Source: UBA7672 sp963718145
Lineage (GTDB): Bacteria > Pseudomonadota > Alphaproteobacteria > Caulobacterales > Hyphomonadaceae
Reading direction: 5' to 3'
Length of the DNA stretch: 64,000 nucleotides
Assembly: GCA_963718145.1 (NCBI GenBank)
Contig: CAVQYJ010000023.1
Coordinates: forward strand, 124,001 to 188,000
Shown: positions 31,930 to 41,442 of the stretch, one piece after another
Position numbering within the stretch: position 1 is the stretch's first letter
How the letters are laid out: each line of letters begins with the position of its first letter
The notes under the pieces: generated by a model
What the model saw: only the letters and a program-made list of their open reading frames with translations
What the model was told of the DNA's origin: nothing
The model's database searches: none
Made by a program: the position numbers and the translations under genes

Positions 31930-32244
31930 ATGAAGAACAAGACTGGAAGAGCCTATCCTCCTACGCATCCCGGGGAGGTTTTGCTGGAAGAGTTCATGAA
32001 GCCACTGGGCATCAGCCAGAACGCTCTGGCGCGGGCGCTGGGCGTGCCTCCCGGGCGGATTGGCGACATCGTAAATTCGCGACGCGGCATCACCGGAGAT
32101 ACGGCTCTGCGCCTGGCCCGCTATTTCAACATGACCGCGGACTTCTGGATGAATCTCCAGTCGCACTATGAACTGGAATGCGCCCAGGATGCTGCGGGCA
32201 AGGAGATCAAGGCCAGAATTCGGCCGCTTGAACGCACGGCCTGA
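31930..32244 (+). CDS. higA: HigA-type antitoxin (XRE family)
   Basis: A 104-residue antitoxin. YPPTHPGEVLLEEFMKPLGI is the classic HigA opening; the helix-turn-helix is ISQNALARALGVPPGRIGDI with VNSRRGITGDTALRLARYFN, and the family signature TADFWMNLQSHYELE follows. It should bind and inhibit HigB and repress the operon through the ATACCGGTAT operator upstream. A basic tail (KARIRPLERTA) ends the protein. Confidence 0.93.
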   Translation: MKNKTGRAYPPTHPGEVLLEEFMKPLGISQNALARALGVPPGRIGDIVNSRRGITGDTALRLARYFNMTADFWMNLQSHYELECAQDAAGKEIKARIRPLERTA

Positions 32245-32367
32245 TCCGTAGGCCGCTTAATCTTGCGGCGCCGCGCCTTCACGGGCGGGCAATTTCCTCA
32301 TTCCAAACAAGCGTTTCGTTAACCGCCCGCGCATACGCTCCCGGACTGGCTGAAGGGAGATGCCGGC

Positions 32368-33468
32368 ATGTCGTCGGGGCCGTCCAATTTCGCGCTTCTA
32401 CTGGATCTCGCGAAGGAATCCTCCAGCGAGAAGCGCCGCGAACTCCTGCGCCAGATCACGGACGTGTTCCTGGTCGAGCCCTCCGACCGGTCAGAGCGCG
32501 AATCCGCCCTGTTCGACGAGATCATCGGCGCGGTGGCGTCCGACCTCGAAACCCAGGTCCGGATTGAGCTCGCCAAGAAGGTCGCCGCCAGCAATGCGCC
32601 GCTGCAGCGCACCGCCCGCCGCCTCGCCCTCGACGAGATCCAGGTCGCCCGCCCCGTTATCGAGAAATCCAGGGCGCTGACCGAGTCGGATCTGCTCGAC
32701 GTCATCCAGCAGAAATCGCAGGACCACATGATGGCCGTGACCAAGCGTCCGGACATTGGCGAGAGCGTCTCAAGCGCGCTGGTCCACAAGGGCGAGGACC
32801 GCGTTGTCGTCTCGCTGCTCGAGAACCGCACTGCCCGCCTGAGCCGCCCGACCTATGAACGCGTGGCGGAGCGCGCACAGCTCAGCCCCGTCCTGCACGC
32901 GCCGTTCGTGAAGAACCATCACGTGCCGCTGGACCTGCTGAACAATGTCTACCTGAAAGTCGAGAACCACCTGCGCCGCGAGATCATGCGGAAATTCCAC
33001 GGCGTCTCCCCCGCCGAACTGGAAGCAGCACTCGAAGCCAGCCGCAACCACCTCTCGGCCGCCTACGGCGCGCTTCCGGAGGACTACCAGGTCGCGACTG
33101 ACCATGTCGCCGCGCTTGACAAGAAGGGCGCACTTAAGCCGCCGGTTCTGGTGCAGCTCCTGCGCGAGAACCGGAAGTCCGCCTTCCTTGTCGCCTTCGC
33201 GAAACTGGTGGACGTGGAATTCGACCTCTGCCGGCGGCTGATCGACGGCAAGGACCTCGATGCGCTGGCGATGCTGTGCCGGGGCGCCGGGTTCGACCGC
33301 GGCCTGTTCGTGACTATCTGCCTGCTGGTGGCCGGCGACGGCCAGGGCATCGGCAAGGCCGAACAGTTCGGCCAGCTCTACGAACAGGTACCCGTCGCCG
33401 CGGCCCAGCGCGCCCTGCGCTTCTGGAAGGTGCGCGCAAGCTCGCCCGGCGGCGCGAAAGCGGCTTAG
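32368..33468 (+). CDS. DUF2336 domain-containing protein
   Basis: A 366-residue cytosolic, all-helical protein of the alphaproteobacterial DUF2336 family. The N-terminal helical repeat opens NFALLLDLAKESSSEKRREL, followed by VRIELAKKVAASNAPLQRTA, RPVIEKSRALTESDLLDVIQ and PDIGESVSSALVHKGEDRVV, HEAT-like helical pairs. The C-terminal half (ENHLRREIMRKFHGVSP onward) is less conserved in the family. Its biochemical role is unknown. Upstream (32316-32325) is GTTAACCG, resembling a CtrA half-site; this is only a weak hint of cell-cycle control. GAAGGGAGA precedes the ATG. Confidence 0.85.
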   Translation: MSSGPSNFALLLDLAKESSSEKRRELLRQITDVFLVEPSDRSERESALFDEIIGAVASDLETQVRIELAKKVAASNAPLQRTARRLALDEIQVARPVIEKSRALTESDLLDVIQQKSQDHMMAVTKRPDIGESVSSALVHKGEDRVVVSLLENRTARLSRPTYERVAERAQLSPVLHAPFVKNHHVPLDLLNNVYLKVENHLRREIMRKFHGVSPAELEAALEASRNHLSAAYGALPEDYQVATDHVAALDKKGALKPPVLVQLLRENRKSAFLVAFAKLVDVEFDLCRRLIDGKDLDALAMLCRGAGFDRGLFVTICLLVAGDGQGIGKAEQFGQLYEQVPVAAAQRALRFWKVRASSPGGAKAA

Positions 33469-33638
33469 CTTTCCCTGGGTCGCCCTTTTGTGGGTTGCCC
33501 TGCCGCGAACGCAAAGCCCGCTTGCCTGGATGCGACCAGCGAACGGCCCCGAATCCCTCCGCGGGCGGACTTTAGCAGTGATGGAATTGACCGGTATTCT
33601 TCGGCTGCCCTAGCTTCCATCGGTTAGCCGTGGGTTCC

Positions 33639-35384
33639 ATGACAAATTCGGTCGTCCGTTCACAGGTCGTGAGCATCGGTGAGCTGTTGCGCTCGGGCAC
33701 ATTCGCGCCGGCGCGCGTGCAGCGCGTCTATTGCTGGGTTGAAGACCAGCAGCGCGCGTTGCTGGAAGACCTGCTGGCTGCCTTCTCCGACTTTGGTTTC
33801 GATCCCGAACCGGAAACCGACTCGGAGCCGGTCAATGGCGAAGGCGATTCTCCCGGCGAGACGCCGCTGCCGCTGGCCGAGCGATCGATCGAACTGGAAT
33901 TCAGCACGCCCTTCAGCTTCCTCGGCACGCTGGTGCTGATGCCGACGCAGGAGACGTTCCAGATCTACGACGGCCTGCAGCGGATCACCACGCTGACCAT
34001 CCTGTTCGCTGTGCTGCGCGACCTGCTGGCGGCGCGACGGGACGACGAAATCAACGCCATGCTCGAAAACGAGGCAGGCGGGTTCCGCATCGCCTTGCAG
34101 GCGACCAACGACATCCTCGCCCTGGACGCGCTGACGCCTGGACGCACGGCCAAGCGATATCGCGCCGGCCCCGGCATCACGGATGCTGCGGAGCGCGTGC
34201 GCGAGTGCGTGAGCGTGATGCGCGGGCGGCTGGCCGGGTGGACGCAGCCGCGGCTGCGCGCCTTCGCCAATTTCGTGCGCGACAACACGTTGGTGTCGGT
34301 GATCTACATCCGCGACCGCCGGATCGCCGGCAAGGCGTTCGTCAGCATCAATTCCGGCGGCATGCCGCTGATGCCGGAGGAAATCCTCAAGGGCCAGTTG
34401 ATCGACCTCTCCTCCTCGGTGCGCGACACCGAAGCGGCGGCGGAGCGCATCGAATTCGTGTGGAACCTGCTGCAGGACGAGTTCGGCAAGGCCGGGTTCG
34501 ACGACTTCCTGCGCTCCGTCGACTTCATCGAACGCCGCGCGGCGCAATCGGCTGACTACGCCATCCAGCTCATGGAGCACATCCGCCGCAGCTACACCGG
34601 AGAGGCCGGCGTGCAGTGGGCCAGCGACCGGCTGATCCAGTACCGGGCGGCGTTCAAGTGGATCTACGAGGGCGACACGATGGAGGTGGCGACGGGCGTG
34701 CACGCCAGCCTGCGCCGCCTGCAACTGTTGAAATGGGACCAGTGGCGCGCCTACGCCATGCTGATCGCGATCAAGTCACGGCCGCAGGACCTGGCCAAGC
34801 GAATCGACATCCTTGACCGCGTCTGCTTCGCACTGACGCTCGCGACACCCGATCCGCGCCGCTGCGCTCTGATGCTGGGACAGAGGCTTGAGCGCTTTGC
34901 CAAGGGGTCGTTTGGCCGGCAGGGCGGCTTTTCGTTCTCCCGTGCACAGCAGGCGCGCATGCGCAAGGCGCTGGAGAGTCCGATGCCGGATTCGGGCCGG
35001 CGCGGCACGATTATGCGCTGGGTCGAGGCGGCGGCGCATGGCGACCGCGTGCCGCGCTATGTCGCCGACCCGACGGCCTCGGTGGAACACGTCTATCCGA
35101 AGAACCCGGAAGACAACTGGACGGCGTTCGAGAAGGATCTCGATATTGAGCACGCGGCCACGGTGCGCGAGCTTACCGGCAACCTCTGCATCCTGCCTGC
35201 GGACGAGCTGGGCAATGCGCCGTGGGACGAGAAGCGCCGCGCCTATCAGCGCCTGCGCGGCTGCCGCTTCGCCAACGAGATCGCCACGGCGCGGACCTGG
35301 ACTGCGGACATGGTGCGGGCCCGGACCGGGCGGCTGGCGGAATCGACGCTGAAATTCCTGGCGCTCGACCCGCCGACGGATTGA
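33639..35384 (+). CDS. DUF262/DUF1524 protein, GmrSD-like type IV restriction enzyme
   Basis: A protein of about 581 residues. The N-terminal DUF262 domain has SIGELLRSGTFAPARVQRVY with CWVEDQQRALLEDLL, FLGTLVLMP and the motif IYDGLQRITTLTILFAVLRD (Gln of DGQQR replaced by Leu). The C-terminal DUF1524 domain has the HNH-type EHVYPKNPEDNW and LTGNLCILPADELGNAPWDE. This single-chain arrangement resembles GmrSD and BrxU, which cleave modified phage DNA with nucleotide hydrolysis. The start may be GTG at 33630 or ATG at 33639; I prefer the ATG. No methyltransferase or partner gene is adjacent, consistent with a stand-alone type IV defence enzyme. Confidence 0.85.
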   Translation: MTNSVVRSQVVSIGELLRSGTFAPARVQRVYCWVEDQQRALLEDLLAAFSDFGFDPEPETDSEPVNGEGDSPGETPLPLAERSIELEFSTPFSFLGTLVLMPTQETFQIYDGLQRITTLTILFAVLRDLLAARRDDEINAMLENEAGGFRIALQATNDILALDALTPGRTAKRYRAGPGITDAAERVRECVSVMRGRLAGWTQPRLRAFANFVRDNTLVSVIYIRDRRIAGKAFVSINSGGMPLMPEEILKGQLIDLSSSVRDTEAAAERIEFVWNLLQDEFGKAGFDDFLRSVDFIERRAAQSADYAIQLMEHIRRSYTGEAGVQWASDRLIQYRAAFKWIYEGDTMEVATGVHASLRRLQLLKWDQWRAYAMLIAIKSRPQDLAKRIDILDRVCFALTLATPDPRRCALMLGQRLERFAKGSFGRQGGFSFSRAQQARMRKALESPMPDSGRRGTIMRWVEAAAHGDRVPRYVADPTASVEHVYPKNPEDNWTAFEKDLDIEHAATVRELTGNLCILPADELGNAPWDEKRRAYQRLRGCRFANEIATARTWTADMVRARTGRLAESTLKFLALDPPTD

Positions 35385-35617
35385 GCGCCGCCTGGCCCGG
35401 CGCCATGCCGCATGGACCACAATCTACCCAACAGCTGGCGCGCCAAAACCTCGGCGCTTTCAAGCATCTGAAAAAATCTGCAGCCACTCTTGCCCAACAC
35501 CTGCTGAACTATGGCGCGTGAGGCGACCCGCGCCCGCGTCGCCGCGAGCCGTCATTCGGACGAGGCCACGCATGCGTGCCCCGACCAGGACGTACGCCAG
35601 GCGCTAAGAGGCCCCGA

Positions 35618-37216
<1,599 letters not shown>

Positions 37217-37264
37217 GGGCGCGGGGCATACAGGCGCTTGGGGCCCGCGTCCAGCAAGCCGGCG

Positions 37265-37528
37265 TCAGCGGCCTGCCGGCGCGGATTGCATCTCTCTCAT
37301 GATGCGGCGGACGTCCTTTTCTTCCGCCGCCATGCTGGACAGCTGCTCCTCGGCAAACTGCCGGCGTCCGCGGTGGCGTTTGGCGATGCGGGCCAGGCGC
37401 GAGGACCGCCAAGCGAACCACAGGGTCAGCAGCGTGGTCACGACGGCCGGCAGCAGCGCCGCGCCCCCGACCCCAAGGGCGATCAGTCCGTAACTCTCAT
37501 TCCGAAGGGCGGGTTCCAGCCATTCCAT
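37265..37528 (-). CDS. Small membrane protein, third gene of an unknown operon
   Basis: An 87-residue protein (MEWLEPALRNESYGLIALGV...) with a hydrophobic helix at about residues 13-38 (LIALGVGGAALLPAVVTTLL, then TLWFAW) and a charged C-terminal coil (KRHRGRRQFAEEQLSSMAAE, EKDVRRIMREM). Start 37528 is one base after the stop of the preceding gene. It has the same plan, TM helix then cytoplasmic coil, as its neighbour. No family is recognised. Confidence 0.6.
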   Translation of the reverse strand: MEWLEPALRNESYGLIALGVGGAALLPAVVTTLLTLWFAWRSSRLARIAKRHRGRRQFAEEQLSSMAAEEKDVRRIMREMQSAPAGR

Positions 37529-37529
37529 G

Positions 37530-37811
37530 TCAACCGAGCCACGTCTTTTCGTTCTTCCAGAACAGCTTGGTCGCGGCCTCATGCAGGCTCTGCATTTCGA
37601 CGCGGCGCGCCTTGGCCTTGGCCATCAGGTCCTTGGCGCCCGCGCGCGCCTCGTCGAGCGCCTTGCGGTTCTCGCCGACCCTCGCGAGCACGGCCTTCAA
37701 CTGCTTCAGCGACCGGCTGAACCAGCCTGCGGAAAACACCACGGCGATCAAGGCCGCCGCCATCGCGCCGGCCGGCCAGTAGAGCATGTAGGGAGGAAGC
37801 TCTTGCGGCAT
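37530..37811 (-). CDS. Small membrane/coiled-coil protein, second gene of an unknown operon
   Basis: A 93-residue protein: a short N-terminus (MPQELPPYMLYWP), one TM helix at about 14-32 (AGAMAAALIAVVFSAGWF), then a long Ala/Lys/Glu-rich helix (LKQLKAVLARVGENRKALDE ARAGAKDLMAKAKARR) likely to form a coiled coil. Its ATG directly follows the stop of the 382-residue gene upstream with no spacer, so the products are likely made in fixed ratio and may form a complex. Not recognised. Confidence 0.65.
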   Translation of the reverse strand: MPQELPPYMLYWPAGAMAAALIAVVFSAGWFSRSLKQLKAVLARVGENRKALDEARAGAKDLMAKAKARRVEMQSLHEAATKLFWKNEKTWLG

Positions 37812-38960
37812 CTAGGGCGCGGGCAGCGGCGTCGACGCCGCGTCCCCACCCTTCGCCAGCAGCGGCGCGTGCATGATCTCCCAGTAGGTGCGCGTGGACT
37901 TCTCCAGCATGGCGGCGCGCCTGGCGTCGCGCTCGCGCCCAGCCTTGCCCCGGAACCGGCGCTTTCCCACTTGCTTCATCACCCAGGCATGCTTGAACGC
38001 CTTGTAGCTGGCTTCTGCATTCAGGCCTTCCAGTTGCTCGCCCCGGGCCATGATGCGCTTGGCCTTCTCAGTGCGATCGCGCAGCTGGCCGATATGCACG
38101 CGCGCCTCTTCGCGCTTGACCTTGATCTTCTTGCTCGCGTTCAGCGTGCCGCCGAGCGTCCATCCGGCAAGCGCCCAGCCGGCAGGGCCGACGAAGTCAC
38201 CTACGAAGTCGCCCAGCATGTCCATGGCGCCGCCGACCTCGGCCATTGCGCCGGTGACCCCATCGCCCACCGCGCCAGCGGCGTTGGTCACGAGATTGCC
38301 TGCCCCGTCGTAGATCTGGTTGATCGCATCCACATCGAGAGAGTTTGCGACTGCGGCCGCATCCTTCGCCACGTCCTGGCTGCCGAAGAAGTCGTCGACC
38401 CGCCCGACATGCGTCTCCGCGGCCTCAACACTCGCAAGGACAGAATCGTTGAGGTCATCCGGCGACGCCATCATCGATGCGGTATCGACGCCTTCGTGGT
38501 GAGGCAGGGTCTCGAACGCCTTGTATGCGCCCTGCGCCGCCAGCGTGCTCAGGATCGTTTCCGCCGCCGTGACGGGGGCATCTTCGGGAAGCGCGAGATC
38601 AACCGCGATCAGGCTGGCGCTCAGTCCCAGCAGCGACTTGTGCGACTTGCCTCCGAACCACCCGTCTGCAGCGAACGCTGATCGGATATAGCCCTTGTCC
38701 TCGCACAATCGGGCGGCCCCCGCCGCGTGTGGCAGGACGCGGCGCATGGATTCGATTCTCTGAATGCCGATACGGCCCATGCTTGCGCGGGCCTTTTCCT
38801 GCACGGCAGTGCAACCCTGCAAAGCCTCGTCGCGCTCGAAAGAAGCGACCTTCAGGCCGTCGAGCTGTTCGTTCTTCTTCTCGTTCGCCCAGTCCTTGGC
38901 CAGCTTCTTGGCCAGCCACGACCCTGCGAAGATCACCAGCCCTGTTACGGGTTCGACCAT
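37812..38960 (-). CDS. Unknown protein with a glycine-rich membrane-active segment, first gene of an operon
   Basis: A 382-residue protein. The N-terminal helix VTGLVIFAGSWLAKKLAKDW may anchor it. The middle (GAGNLVTNAAGAVGDGVTGA, MAEVGGAMDMLGDFVGDFVG, PAGWALAGWTLGG, about residues 222-275) is Gly/Ala-rich and amphipathic, like a glycine zipper that inserts into or packs within membranes. A strongly basic C-terminal part follows (KKIKVKREEARVHIGQLRDR, KRRFRGKAGRERDARR). Start 38960 fits GGGGGC upstream; 38975 is possible. The tight order with two small TM/coil genes suggests a three-component membrane system. No family recognised. Confidence 0.65.
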   Translation of the reverse strand: MVEPVTGLVIFAGSWLAKKLAKDWANEKKNEQLDGLKVASFERDEALQGCTAVQEKARASMGRIGIQRIESMRRVLPHAAGAARLCEDKGYIRSAFAADGWFGGKSHKSLLGLSASLIAVDLALPEDAPVTAAETILSTLAAQGAYKAFETLPHHEGVDTASMMASPDDLNDSVLASVEAAETHVGRVDDFFGSQDVAKDAAAVANSLDVDAINQIYDGAGNLVTNAAGAVGDGVTGAMAEVGGAMDMLGDFVGDFVGPAGWALAGWTLGGTLNASKKIKVKREEARVHIGQLRDRTEKAKRIMARGEQLEGLNAEASYKAFKHAWVMKQVGKRRFRGKAGRERDARRAAMLEKSTRTYWEIMHAPLLAKGGDAASTPLPAP

Positions 38961-39039
38961 GGGAGCCCCCGGCACGCCACAAATGTCTTAACGCCGTGGA
39001 ATCTGGCTTACAAGCGCAGTCGGCTGTTGGGCGGCGGTG

Positions 39040-39369
39040 CTAAAGGCGCACTTTCTCGGTCAGAAAGTGCCGTCCCTCGCGGTCCTCGATCTCGATGACC
39101 CAGAGGTCGCGATCGGCTTTCAGCCGCTTGACGATAAGGGCGTCGACCCCGGCCTCATCCTCAGGCGCCAGCCGCTCGAACTCGGAAGGACCTTCCGGAT
39201 TGAAGGCCGGGGCGTAGAGCCGGGCCTGGCCCCGGAAGCTGGCTACCTTCACCAGAACGTCGCCTCGATCCTCGTCTCCCCGGTGCACGATCGTCGCGAA
39301 AGCGCCGGCTGTGCCAGCGCGGCGCAGCAGGGCGGAAACCCACAGGTGGGACGGAATCTCTCTCGGCAT
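39040..39369 (-). CDS. DUF1491 family protein
   Basis: A 109-residue protein of the alphaproteobacterial DUF1491 family: IPSHLWVSALLRRAGTAGAF, then HRGDEDRGDVLVKVASFRGQ ARLYAPAF, and DLWVIEIEDREGRHFLTEKV at the end. The family is single-domain, cytosolic and of unknown function; it resembles small alpha/beta proteins. It is separate from the membrane operon downstream (about 80 bp gap). Confidence 0.85.
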   Translation of the reverse strand: MPREIPSHLWVSALLRRAGTAGAFATIVHRGDEDRGDVLVKVASFRGQARLYAPAFNPEGPSEFERLAPEDEAGVDALIVKRLKADRDLWVIEIEDREGRHFLTEKVRL

Positions 39370-39456
39370 CGCAGGTTCTTTACCATGATTTTGCCGAGTG
39401 GCGCCCGGATTGCACCCGTATCAGGAGAACTGCCGTAAACCATTTGGGCGAACTCG

Positions 39457-39633
39457 ATGCTGGCTCTGACCGTCCAATCCATCTTCGACGCTGTCGCAGC
39501 CACTCCCTCGGCGGAAGATCATCGCACGGGCGTCTATGTGATGGCGGGGATTTGCGGGCTTCTGGTCTCGGGCGTCATCTCCTGCATCAAGGAAATGCGC
39601 AGCGAAGCCGCCGAACGCCGCCAGGCCCAGTAA
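39457..39633 (+). CDS. Small single-pass membrane protein
   Basis: A 58-residue ORF (MLALTVQSIFDAVAATPSAE...) with one TM helix (VYVMAGICGLLVSGVISCI, about residues 26-45) followed by a charged cytoplasmic tail (KEMRSEAAERRQAQ). Codon third positions are G/C-rich like the neighbours. No family recognised; it precedes the secreted-protein gene by about 50 bp in the same direction. Confidence 0.5.
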   Translation: MLALTVQSIFDAVAATPSAEDHRTGVYVMAGICGLLVSGVISCIKEMRSEAAERRQAQ

Positions 39634-39684
39634 GCAGCCGCCGTAAACCCATCTTCAATGCAGCTTTCCTAATCTGCGCGGGTC

Positions 39685-40653
39685 ATGACGGTCCGCACGT
39701 TAACCCTTTGCAGTTTCGCCGTGCTCGCCGTCGCGCCTGCGTTCGCAGACAACGCGGTGAAGGCGGTCGAGCGCATGTTCCTTGAGCGCGCCGCGATCTC
39801 GGCGGCCGACAAGTCATGCAACCTGTTCACCGACGGCGAGCGCCTGGCGCTCCGGTCCGGGCTCTACCAGTCCGAAGGCGAACTGCTGCGCCACAACTAT
39901 GATCCTGCGGAGATCGCCAAGCTGGCGGGTCAGGTGCGCATGCACGCCAAGGCGCTGGGTTGCGATCATCCCTCCGTTCTCGAAGTCGCCGGAACGATCC
40001 GCTCCAGCTATCGCCAGTTCGCCAAGACCACGGCGATGGATTATCCGGCAGCGCGCTCCACCTGGGCTGCTTCGCGATCGGAGCACGATGCGTGGGCGGT
40101 CATGCAGGTCGACAAGAAGTCCGGCTTCATCTTCGGCCTGCGGCGCGTGACCGACGAAAAGGCCAAGACCAATCCTGAAACCGGCGAGAAACCGTTCAAG
40201 CTCGCCCTTGCCATCGCCATTCCTTACGATGACAAGCCGGCGTCCGCTGTACAGCTCAACCTGCGCGATGCGAACAAGATGCGCGATCCGTGGCTGGGGC
40301 CGCTGTTCGGCGGAGATCTCCAGCTCGCGCCCTCGCCCCGCTCCATCTCGAGGCCCGAATGGGCCGGGAAGATGGAAGAGTGGGAGGACAATGTCGGCGA
40401 CTGGTTCAACGTCTACTATTTCTCGCCCAGCGCCATTGAGCGGCTGGAGATGCTGGACCCGCGCGAGGCCGTGCAGTTCGAACAGACCGCCAACCCGAAG
40501 GCCGACGCCAAGACCAAGGAGCGGGCCTTGGCGAAAATCGTGTTCGAGGTCGGCGATTTCCGCGCCGCGCGCGCCTTTGCGATGATCCCGGCCCCGGCAC
40601 CGTCAGCGCTTGCCTCCGCCGCGTCCCCGCCCAAGGCCGCCGGAGACCACTAG
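39685..40653 (+). CDS. Secreted protein of unknown function
   Basis: A 322-residue protein with a signal peptide (MTVRTLTLCSFAVLAVAPAF, cleavage near AFA-DN). The first mature domain is helical (AVKAVERMFLERAAISAADK, SCNLFTDGERLALRSGLYQS, with Cys pairing likely between SCNLF and LGCDHPSV). The second is a beta-rich domain (DAWAVMQVDKKSGFIFGLRR) ending in a Pro/Ala tail. It is probably periplasmic. I cannot name a family. The GTTAACCC after the start codon region resembles a CtrA half-site but lies inside the gene. Confidence 0.7.
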   Translation: MTVRTLTLCSFAVLAVAPAFADNAVKAVERMFLERAAISAADKSCNLFTDGERLALRSGLYQSEGELLRHNYDPAEIAKLAGQVRMHAKALGCDHPSVLEVAGTIRSSYRQFAKTTAMDYPAARSTWAASRSEHDAWAVMQVDKKSGFIFGLRRVTDEKAKTNPETGEKPFKLALAIAIPYDDKPASAVQLNLRDANKMRDPWLGPLFGGDLQLAPSPRSISRPEWAGKMEEWEDNVGDWFNVYYFSPSAIERLEMLDPREAVQFEQTANPKADAKTKERALAKIVFEVGDFRAARAFAMIPAPAPSALASAASPPKAAGDH

Positions 40654-40704
40654 ACCGTGTGGTTAACCCTGTCCTAGGCTGACCTACTTCCCGGGAGGCC
40701 ATCC

Positions 40705-41301
40705 ATGCTTCGTCTTCACCACGCACCGCGTTCGCGTTCGTCCCGCATCCTGTGGCTGCTGGAGGAGCTCAAGGCCGACTGCCAGATCGTCTACACCAAC
40801 ATCACGCGGCAGGACGGATCGGGCGATGAGGACGAGGCCAATCCGCATCCGGACAAAAAGGTGCCTGCCCTCGTGCACAACGGAACTCTGATCACAGAGT
40901 CCTCGGCCATCGTCCTCTATCTGACGGATCTGTATTCCGATGCCGGAATCGGGCCCAAGCCGAGCGATCCCAGGCGCGGGGAATATCTCACCTGGCTATT
41001 CTACTATTCCGGCGTGATCGAACCGGTCGTCACATTCGAGACGGCGGGTCTTGGCGAGCACCCGGCGCTGATGCGCACCTTTCGCGGCCGCGCGGAGACG
41101 GATCGCAGGATCATGGAGGCGCTCAAGCATGGGCCCTACCTGCTTGGCGATCAGTTCACTGGCGCCGACATCCTGATCGCCAGCATGGGTGCATGGGCGC
41201 GCCAGATGCTGCCGACGGGCAAGCTGGTGGACGACTATCTGGCGCGGTGCAATTCCCGGCCGGCGCTGAAGGCGAGCTTCGCGAAGGACTCGCCGCGCTA
41301 A
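40705..41301 (+). CDS. Glutathione S-transferase family protein
   Basis: A 198-residue GST. The thioredoxin-fold N-terminal domain begins MLRLHHAPRSRSSRILWLLE with the catalytic-position Ser, KVPALVHNGTLITESSAIVL gives the cis-Pro and the glutathione-binding Glu-Ser, and the helical C-terminal domain includes HGPYLLGDQFTGADILIAS, the N-capping box of GSTs. It should conjugate or reduce substrates with glutathione in the cytosol; substrate unknown. GGGAGG lies close to the start. It is monocistronic. Confidence 0.92.
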   Translation: MLRLHHAPRSRSSRILWLLEELKADCQIVYTNITRQDGSGDEDEANPHPDKKVPALVHNGTLITESSAIVLYLTDLYSDAGIGPKPSDPRRGEYLTWLFYYSGVIEPVVTFETAGLGEHPALMRTFRGRAETDRRIMEALKHGPYLLGDQFTGADILIASMGAWARQMLPTGKLVDDYLARCNSRPALKASFAKDSPR

Positions 41302-41442
41302 CCATCCCTGGCCTGCTGCTTGGCCTCATTCCTGCACCTGAGCGCGCGGGGGTGCGCAGGGTGTAGGTCCAGCCCGGTATTAACTGTCCGTGCTCGCCTG
41401 TCGGCTGTCGGCATCCCCACCAGATTCCGGAAGGCCGCGCCG

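Noticed and set aside
32310..32330. CtrA binding site upstream of the DUF2336 gene
   Set aside because: Only one half (TTAACC) fits; the paired TTAA seven bases away is missing.
35405..35521. 38-codon ORF (MPHGPQSTQQLARQNLGAFK...) between the DUF262/DUF1524 gene and prfC
   Set aside because: Reads plausibly as a helix but has no ribosome site or known family.
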